Program-made: the position numbers and the translations under genes
Assembly (NCBI RefSeq): GCF_030272615.1
Contig: NC_081410.1
Location: 501,542,442 to 501,606,441, forward strand
Reading direction: 5' to 3'
Origin: Cryptomeria japonica
Lineage: Eukaryota; Streptophyta; Pinopsida; Cupressales; Cupressaceae
DNA: 64,000 nt
In this document: positions 57,601-64,000 of the stretch, piece by piece
How positions within the stretch are numbered: position 1 is the first letter of the stretch
Layout: every line of letters starts with the position of its first letter
The notes under the pieces: generated by a model
Databases searched by the model: none
The model's input: only the letters and a program-made list of their open reading frames with translations
Told to the model about the DNA's origin: nothing

Positions 57601-58155
57601 ACTGCTAAGGAAAGGGTGAATAAGGAGAAAAATGAATTCTTTAATAAAACTATCAAGGATTGTACTGAGCACATTGATTCCTTATTACCGGTACTTAATT
57701 CCACCATTATGGAATATAAAGAATTATATAAGGAAGCATGCAAGCCTCACAACTTGACAGAAGACATTGAGGAAGAGATAAAGAAAACATAAAAAGAGAT
57801 TAATGATATAGTAGACAATATGATAGGTTCTTCAGAACTTAAATCAGTTTTTGATCAAGAAATGATAGTTTTTGAGGAAAAGATTGAGAAAATAGAAAAA
57901 GAAAAAGCAAGGATTAGGATGAAGGCACGTGAGATGAAAAATAAACTTGGTCCTAGATTGGACAACCTTATAACTTAGCGGATTAAGCTGTCTAAAGCAA
58001 CAATTCAAGGAGAAAGATCATCAGAGCAACAAATGCATTATCTGACCGGTATGATCTATCAAACTGAAGCTATTATCTCTGACAACACCAAATTCATGCA
58101 TAGTCTTAATATGATTTTGGCAGATATCTTTCAAATTATACATAACCGGATATAG
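54630..58155 (+). pseudogene. Second long frame of element A (unknown family)
   Basis: A decayed coding region of about 1170 codons from the ATG at 54630. Frameshifts lie near 54775, 55610 and 56600, with several stops. The N-terminal globular part contains FKITKEVMKAVTGLPSTG and GTFRFGNLLVCLMLYFTKEI. A hydrophobic GLP-type turn followed by a Leu-rich segment is reminiscent of plant transposon/envelope-like domains, but the match is weak. Next is a basic block (PSPKRTRTLTKKQQARREP), an acidic Glu-rich block (56745-56840), then a long helical C-terminus (KEFFNK-like, EIEEEIKKT, EKIEKIEKEKARIRMKAREM). No pol motif and no clear membrane segment is visible. It fills the place of pol, or of a Sirevirus envelope-like gene. 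Function unknown. Confidence 0.55.
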
Positions 58156-58214
58156 TCTATGAGGTAGAATTTTGAATTCTTTGATTCTTTTTGACATCCT
58201 TTGTCATTGATGTT

Positions 58215-58368
58215 AAAGGGGGAGTAGTAGTATGGAGAAAAATGTACAAATGAGATCATTTTCTCAGGGGGAGCACTCCTATTTTTGGATCAATTTTGGA
58301 CTTCATTTTTGGCAATTTTGCTTTTTGATTTTTCTCATGAGTGTTGCCATCAATGCCAAAGGGGGAGA
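58215..58368 (+). promoter_or_regulatory. Triple polypurine-tract array of element A
   Basis: AAAGGGGGAG (58215), CAGGGGGAG (58265) and AAAGGGGGAGA (58358). The last lies directly before the 3' LTR start TGTTGGCATT at 58370. Element B has the same set in similar order. Confidence 0.8.
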
Positions 58369-58369
58369 T

Positions 58370-59260
58370 TGTTGGCATTAAAAACTCAGATGAGAATGGT
58401 GGATGTTATCATTGATGGCAACCAACTGGTAATAGGGTTCTACAAGATTTTATTGATTATACCGTCAACAGACTTCGCATACCGACACTGACAGCTACAC
58501 AAAGTTCATTCACACCGGCATCCAGTTTACGCCGATAATGAATCATACCGACACTCAAGACGACATAAGATAAAGTTTTGTTTATGCAAATTGTATTGTA
58601 TTGTAATGTAATTAATTATTTATAGCCGACATGATATTATAAAGACTGATATATGTATGAGATCTTATAGGTCATTTTGTAAGTAATCTAGATGATATGT
58701 AATTAGGTAATGCAAGAGGATTATAAGAGCGAATATCTATATATGCATTTTGATGTAATAATTTTGATGAGCGAATAAGAGTAGAGAAGAGAGAAGAAAG
58801 GTTTATGGAAGAGGTATTTGACAGAGCTTAAACTAGTACTGAATCAAGCATTGCAGATGCTATTTTGAGTAGTACATTGTCATTGGATTTAATCATCCAA
58901 TTTTGTAGTCAGTTTGACTCCTTTTTGTGACTGAGTAGTGAGCTCTAGGCTGTTGGCTTTCCTACATGTGTAGGCCCCTATTGTATGAGTAATATTTATT
59001 CATATTGGCCAGTGAGTAAATATTGTGGGTCAAAAATCCCACCGAGGTTTTTCCCCTACCAGGTTTCCTTGCCAAAATATCTTGTGTTATGGTGTGCATT
59101 GATGCTGTCTCTCTTATTTCTCTTTATTAATTTATTGCTTATTTACCAGTACATTAATTTGGGTTGTAAAGTTGCAAACAAGATTAAATATTTGGTTCAC
59201 CGGTTAGACACTGATCACCCCCCCCTCTCAGTGTCTTTGGGACTGATCAAATATCTAACA
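58370..59260 (+). repeat. 3' LTR of element A
   Basis: TGTTGGCATTAAAAACTCAG to ATATCTAACA, aligned with the 5' copy. B LTR sequence resumes directly after it at TTGCATTGG. Confidence 0.85.
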
Positions 59261-60336
59261 TTGCATTGGTTTTGTCATTGATGTCAACACTTATCTTTTT
59301 GGAGGTCTACATTGTTGATTTGGCACTCTGGTTATATTAGTTTGTTGTTGAACCAACACATTGTTGTCCCAATATGGATATTAGCTTATATGTTTCACCG
59401 ACAGTTTACATGTTTCACCGGCACCTCAAGAAGTTGATGATGACTTGTTATCATGTGAAGATCATTTGGTTATGTCAAAGACATGGATTGGATGTTTGCA
59501 TTTGGCATTTTTCATATTGGACTAATCGGGTTCACATATTTGCCTTTATCGATAGATAGGTCTAGGTTAAAGACTGGTACAAGATATCATGTTCCAGATC
59601 AACACGACACGTTTTGGAAATGGTTTATTGATTGGATAATGTGTAAATGTATTGATGCCGACATATTGTATTGCATCAAGACTTATTTTGTAAATTTAAT
59701 ATCTTGAGGGAGCCGACCTAATCATGCGGTCTTAGGTTTTATATAAATAATTGTAAGATGTATGAGTGTATGTGTGAGTGTGTGCAAATATTGAAGATCA
59801 CTGTGAAGAGCGAAAAGAAGTAGATCCTTGTGCGAATCACATAGATATATCTGAAGGTTGAAGGAAAGGTTCTGAAAGTGTTTGGCACTCATGATCAGAG
59901 CTTAAACCGGTACTGAATCCAACATTGTAGATGCTATACTGAAGGAGTACATTGTTATTGGATTTAACCATCTAATTATAGTCAGTGTGACTCCTATTTT
60001 GTGATTGAGTAGTGAGCTCTAGACGGTTGGCCTTTCTACATGTGCAAACCCCATTATTGTATTCACTTACTATCTACAGTACTATAATTTGATTGTGGGT
60101 AAGGTTTCCCAACGTGGTTTTTTCCCTTACAGGGTTTCCACATCAAAATCTTTGTTTCATGTGTTGTGGATGTGTTTTGCTTTCTGTTTCATGCATTAAG
60201 TTGTACTGATATTTCTATAACTATTAATCTATTTTATCGACACTGAGTTTCAAGTTGGAATAACTTGTTTTGGGTTATAATTTATTGATAACTGATTCAC
60301 TCCCCTCCTCTCAGTTGTCTTTCCCGGTTCCTAACA
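59261..60336 (+). repeat. Second part of the B 5' LTR
   Basis: TTGCATTGGTTTTGTCATTG onward matches the 3' LTR from 63527. It ends TTCCCGGTTCCTAACA before the primer site. The first 35 bases of this LTR lie at 52212-52246, on the other side of A. It shares U5 blocks with the LTRs of A (GGAGTACATTGTTATTGG, TAGTGAGCTCTAG). Confidence 0.85.
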
Positions 60337-60354
60337 ATTGGTATCAGAGCCTAG
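60337..60354 (+). promoter_or_regulatory. Primer-binding site of element B
   Basis: ATTGGTATCAGAGCCTAG: an exact TGGTATCAGAGC match to the tRNA-iMet complement, directly after the LTR end AACA. Confidence 0.9.
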
Positions 60355-60393
60355 TCCTCTTTTTGTAGAAGCCTAACAACTTGAGGAGATCCT

Positions 60394-61300
60394 ATGGTAG
60401 CAAATATCTTTAGGAAGGACAGTCCCAAACTTGATAGAACTAATTATGGTACATGGAAGATAAGAATGGAAACACATCTGAATTGCATTGGAAGAGATAT
60501 ATGGGATGTTACAAAGAATGGATATGTTGCTCCTACTTCGAATAACCCGAATCCACCGACCTTGGCTAAAGACTTGGAGAATGATTGCAAAGCAAGAGAA
60601 GTACTTCTAAGTGCATTATCAGATCAACAAATAATGGGATTATCATACAGATCTACTGCAAAAGCTATTTGGGATAAACTGGAAACATTGAAAGAAGGAG
60701 ATTCCACTGTCAAAATTGCAAAATTGGAATGTTACCAGGTCAGGTATGAATATTTAAAAATGGAAGAGGATGAAAGAATTTTTGCATTTATGGAAAGAGT
60801 TAATGAAATTGTTTCAAAATTTTTAAGAGCTTTGCCACTGGCATACAAAATGAAAGTGACAACTATTAACGAGTTGAGAACAATGCCTAATACATCAGTA
60901 TCTAGAGATACTTTGGTTGGAAAACTTTTAGCATTTGAGCTTGAAGAATTTGGTCCTATTGCTAGAGTCAAGACTGATATAGCCTTCAAAGCATCATCAT
61001 CATCAACATCATCATCATCATCTAACAAATCTGATTGGAAAGCACTTTATGCAAAAGAACTTGAAGATATCAGAAGAGAAAATGAAGAACTTGAAGCACT
61101 ACTTGCAAGGAAGATGCCTAAAGGTTCAACAGGAAATAAGTATGAAGGTAAAGTACCTTTCAAGTGTTTTAATTGCAATAAAGTTGGTCATATGGAATCT
61201 AGGTGTCCTGATAGACATTTAAGACTAAGAGAGGAGGCAAAATGAACATATAAACCTAACCTTGAATATCAGAGATACAAATTTAAGAAAAAACAAAGAT
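60394..61300 (+). CDS. Gag of element B (near-intact)
   Basis: An open frame of 283 codons from the ATG at 60394. Copia gag motifs in order: FRKDSPKLDRTNYGTWKIRM near the start, LSALSDQQIMGLSYRSTAKA, IWDKLETLKEGDSTVKIAKL, and a Ser-rich run coded by a TCA/ATC-type triplet repeat (60989-61022). The zinc knuckle CFNCNKVGHMESRC lies at about residues 261-274. It ends at a TGA at 61243; a frameshift near 61290 leads into the acidic gag tail read in the next frame (CCYADEGVTDDSDEDPTDSG). This is the longest undamaged copia gag in the window, but the rest of the polyprotein is lost or broken. Confidence 0.85.
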
Positions 61301-61606
61301 AAGTCATGTTGCTATGCAGATGAAGGTGTTACAGATGACTCTGATGAAGATCCAACAGACAGTGGATGGGCATTTGTTGCAATAAAAGAAGATCAACCAA
61401 CACAGATTGCACCAGAACATAATGAAGAACCAGTCACATCGGCATCATCAGAAAACTCAACTGTGACTGAAGAACAACAACTTGTAAGTGGAAATCAGAA
61501 TAAACCCAGGTATGTAAGATTGAATCATTCAGAAAATCAGATAATTGGAAATAAAAATCAAGGTGTTATGACAAGAGGAAGATTGGAAAATGAAGAGATA
61601 TGTTAA
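61262..61606 (+). pseudogene. Gag tail fused to RT linker (element B)
   Basis: A 114-codon frame starting with the acidic gag tail that ends GWAFVAIKED. In element C this tail (FVAIKEE) leads straight into the protease. Here it is followed at once by PEHNEEP and YVRLNHSENQIIGNKNQGVM, the linker that stands between integrase and RT in element C (VRLNHSP..IIGDKDARVL). Protease and integrase are therefore missing, and the frame stays open across the join near 61395. It ends at a TAA at 61604. Confidence 0.8.
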
Positions 61607-62600
61607 GTTTCTCAAGTTGAACCAACATCAGTTGTTGAAGCATGCCAGGATAAACATTGGATAAAAGAAATGGAAGATGAATTAGAACAGATTGAAAAGA
61701 ATAATACTTGGACATTAGTTCCCTGCCCTAAAGACAAAAATGTAATTGGAAATAAATGGATATTTAGAAATAAACTTTATGAAGATGGTGAAGTAATCAG
61801 AAACAAAGCAAGACTAGTTTGTAAAGGTTATTCTCACAAAGAAGGAATTTATTATAATGAAACCTTTGCACCGGTAGCTAGAATTGAAGTAGTAAGACCA
61901 TTTCTTGCATTTGCAGCTCACAAAAACTATAAAGTTTATTAGGTGGATATAAAATGTGCATTTTTGAATGGAGATCTTGAAGAAGAAGTTTACATTGAAC
62001 AACCTGATGGATTTTCATTAACAGATGATAAGGATATGGTTTGCAGGTTAAGGAAAGCTTTATATGGATTGAAGCAAGCTCCCCGAGCTTGGTATGCTAT
62101 ACTGGATAAATATCTTCTAAAGATTGGATACACAAAAGGTAATGCTGACAGTAATTTGTATTACAAAATTACCAATGATGATATTTTGGTTATTCAAGTA
62201 TTTGTGGATGATATCATTTTTGGAGGAGAAGAAGGGTTATGTAAAGACTTTGCTAACAATATGCAAGAAGAATTTGAAATGTCCATGATTGGAGAGATAA
62301 ATTTTTTTCAAGGTTTGCAGATTTCTCAAACAGATAAAGGTATATTCATATGTCAAACAAAATACTTGAAGGAACTCTTGAAGAAATTTGGAATGGAAAA
62401 CTCCAAACCGGTAAGCACTCCTATGACTAAAACTGATAAATTGACATTAAAGGATGATTTAACTCCTATAATTCCAACAAGGTACAAATCTATGATTGGA
62501 GGGTTATTGTATTTGACACAAACCAGACCTGATATAATGAATGCAGTGTGTATTGTTCAAGATTTCAAAGCAATCCTAAAGAAAATCATGAAACTGGAGT
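61607..62600 (+). pseudogene. Reverse transcriptase of element B
   Basis: Same frame as the linker. Motifs: EMEDELEQIEKNNTWTLVP, IGNKWIFRNKLYEDGEV, VARIEVVRPFLAFAAHKN, then a TAG at 61940 in place of the Gln codon before VDIKCAFLNGDLEEEVYIEQ (catalytic Asp). ALYGLKQAPRAWYAILDKYL and the catalytic box FVDDIIFGGEE follow (Phe for Tyr), then EINFFQGLQISQTDKGIFIC and SMIGGLLYLTQTRPDI. A frameshift near 62560 separates it from RNase H. Close relative of the RT in element C. Confidence 0.9.
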
Positions 62601-63153
62601 AAAAAGGATTTTTCGGTACCTACAAGGCACATTAAATCTTGGTTTACGGTATCCTAAGGCTGACAATTTTGAGTTATGTGCATATACAAATGCAAATTGG
62701 GCAGGAGATGTGTATGATAGAAAGAGTACCACTGGCGGTACATTCTTTCTTGGTAGAAGATTAATTTCATCGATCAACAAGAAGCAGACTTGTACATCAT
62801 TATCTACAGCGGAAGCAAAATATGTTGCAGCAACAACTAATTACACTCAGGTATTATGGATCAAGCAAATGTTGAAGGATATCAAGGTAAAATGCAAAGA
62901 ACCGGTAATTATTTACTGTGATAATTCAATAGAAATAGATATATAAAAAAATATGGTATTTCATTCTAAAACAAAACATGTTTCTATTAAGTATAATTTT
63001 CTAAAAGAAAATGTTGAAGAAAATGAAGTGAGATTGGTTTATGTGAACACTAAAGAGAAAATTGCAGATATTTTTACAAAGTCTTTGCCTAAGGAAATAT
63101 TTGATTATCTTAGAGAGAAGCTTGGGGTAATCACCCCACCGATAGAGACTTGA
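62548..63153 (+). pseudogene. RNase H of element B
   Basis: Copia RNase H in the shifted frame: VKRIFRYLQGTLNLGLRYPK, CAYTNANWAGDVYDRKSTTG (Asn in place of the first catalytic Asp, usually YTDADWAG), LSTAEAKYVAATTNYTQVLW (Glu) and PVIIYCDNSIEIDI (Asp). A TAA at 62944 is followed by FHSKTKHVSIKYNFLKE, VNTKEKIADIFTKSLPKE and the C-terminal LREKLGVI. The domain order is complete, but the stop, the frameshift and the Asn change make it inactive. Confidence 0.85.
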
Positions 63154-63232
63154 ATAATGAAGTTTGGCATCAAACCGACAGGGACTAACAAACAAATCTT
63201 TTTTCCAGTTTTGGTGAAGGAGAGCTACTGCT

Positions 63233-63490
63233 CAGGGGGAGTAGTTAGCTGTATGTTATGTTTTGATTTTGATTCTTGACTAATTTGGCATTTGATGTCA
63301 AAGGGGGAGAGATGTCTATTGGAAAACATTGTACTTGGAGAAATATGTTTTGGTTTTGGTTATACTGTTCTTGTTTTTGGTACAAAAATTTGCATTGATC
63401 TATTTTGGGAGATTGTTGGTATTTGGCATTTTGTTTTTCGCACTTAGATGTTTTTCCATCTAGTGTTGCCATCAATGCCCAAGGGGGAGA
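63233..63490 (+). promoter_or_regulatory. Triple polypurine-tract array of element B
   Basis: CAGGGGGAG (63233), AAGGGGGAGAG (63301) and AAGGGGGAGA (63481). The last lies directly before the 3' LTR. The end segment CCATCAATGCCCAAGGGGG is nearly identical to that of element A. Confidence 0.8.
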
Positions 63491-63491
63491 T

Positions 63492-64000
63492 TGTTGGTAT
63501 TATGGATGAATTTGTCATGTGTTGCATTGGTTTTGTCATTGATGTCAACACTTATCTTTTTGGAGGTCTACATTGTTGATTTGGCACTCTGGTTATATTG
63601 GTTTGCTGTTGAACTGACACATTGTGGTCCCAGTATGGATATCAGCTTATATGTTTCATTGACAACTTACATGTTTCACCGACACTTCAGGAAGTTGATG
63701 ATGACTTGTTATCATCTGGAGATCATTTGGTTATGTCGAAGACATGGATTGGATGTTTTCATTTGGCATTTTTCATATTGGACTAATCGGGTTCACATAT
63801 TTGCCTTTATCGACATATAGGTCTAGGTTATGGACCAGTACAAGATATCATGTTCCAGATCAGCACGACATGTTTTGGAAATGGTTTATTGATTGGATAA
63901 TGTGTAAATTTATTGAGGCCAACATATTGTATTGCATCAAGACTTATTTTGTAAATGTAATATCTTTAGGGAGCTGACCTAATCACGAGGTCTTAGGTTT
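63492..64000 (+). repeat. 3' LTR of element B (cut by window end)
   Basis: TGTTGGTATTATGGATGAAT onward. From 63527 it matches 59261 onward, and its first 35 bases match 52212-52246, which proves the split of the 5' LTR. Short frames within (63491-63977) are LTR by-products. Confidence 0.85.

Larger units (their letters stand above)
52247..59260 (+). mobile_element. Pol-less LTR element A nested in B
   Basis: LTRs at 52247-53134 (888 bp) and 58370-59260 (891 bp) flank a 5.2-kb inside without protease, integrase or RT. The flanking TTTCA (52242-52246) and TTGCA (59261-59265) are a 5-bp target duplication with one mismatch. They sit at the matching site of the B LTR (CATGTGTTGCATTGG in the 3' copy). 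Primer site, LTR ends and polypurine array match element B. It codes for a coiled-coil CCHC protein and a second long frame. Confidence 0.85.
52212..64000 (+). mobile_element. Ty1/copia element B (Sirevirus-like), 5' LTR split by A
   Basis: The 5' LTR is 52212-52246 plus 59261-60336, interrupted by element A. The inside is 60337-63490, and the 3' LTR starts at 63492 and runs past the window. It codes for gag, RT and RNase H; protease and integrase are deleted. The primer site is tRNA-iMet. Three polypurine tracts (63233, 63300, 63480) precede the 3' LTR, a Sirevirus-like trait. Confidence 0.85.

Noticed and set aside
59374-59707. Frames that recur at 63491-63977
   Set aside because: They recur only because both lie in copies of the B LTR; no domain.

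Overview
This window reads as repeat-dense, AT-rich plant nuclear DNA from a large genome. I recognised no host gene. Every protein-coding signal with a recognisable family belongs to an LTR retrotransposon: Ty3/gypsy of the Tat type with the extra archaeal-type RNase H, Ty1/copia resembling Sireviruses, and large elements without pol. A few further coding stretches have no recognised family. All are decayed by stops and frameshifts. The nested structure, very long LTRs and heavy decay fit a gymnosperm-like genome, but that is inference; no marker gene fixes the species.

Layout. 1-2640 (-): gypsy element I, with gag and then an in-frame protease/archaeal-type RNase H fusion that lacks RT. 3480-5400: LTR-like DNA with tandem repeats and a TATA box. 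7766-8806 (-): copia solo LTR J. About 8830-9700 (+): gypsy fragment with a G-patch motif. 10654-25648 (+): element D, about 15 kb. It has two LTRs of about 3.9 kb, a gag and an acidic protein but no pol, and its 5' LTR was broken by two LINE-like retroposons (M1, M2) with target-site duplications. 26201-31854 (+): copia element C with gag, PR, INT, RT and partial RNase H, and a 3' LTR cut down by deletion. About 32400-37330 (-): element F, a long pol-less reading frame behind an LTR-like promoter. About 39430-41430 (-): element E, a relative of D.

41742-64000 is a nest. H (+, Tat 5' LTR and PBS) is followed by G (-, Tat, PR to INT, 3' LTR at 43763-44449). Next comes L (+, 5' LTR and PBS ending near 52140), then B (+, copia, LTR starting at 52212). 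Element A (52247-59260) sits inside the 5' LTR of B and is flanked by a 5-bp target-site duplication.

The most interesting signal is A together with B. A carries a coiled-coil protein with four CCHC-type knuckles and a second reading frame of about 3.5 kb, with no protease, integrase or RT. Yet it shares the LTR-end motifs, the tRNA-iMet primer site and a triple polypurine-tract array with the RT-bearing element B. I infer a non-autonomous element mobilised by B-type machinery. D and E are a second pol-less family, and F may be a third. Several copies show in-frame loss of pol domains: PR fused to archaeal-type RNase H in I, and gag fused to the RT linker in B. None of these looks functional in this copy.
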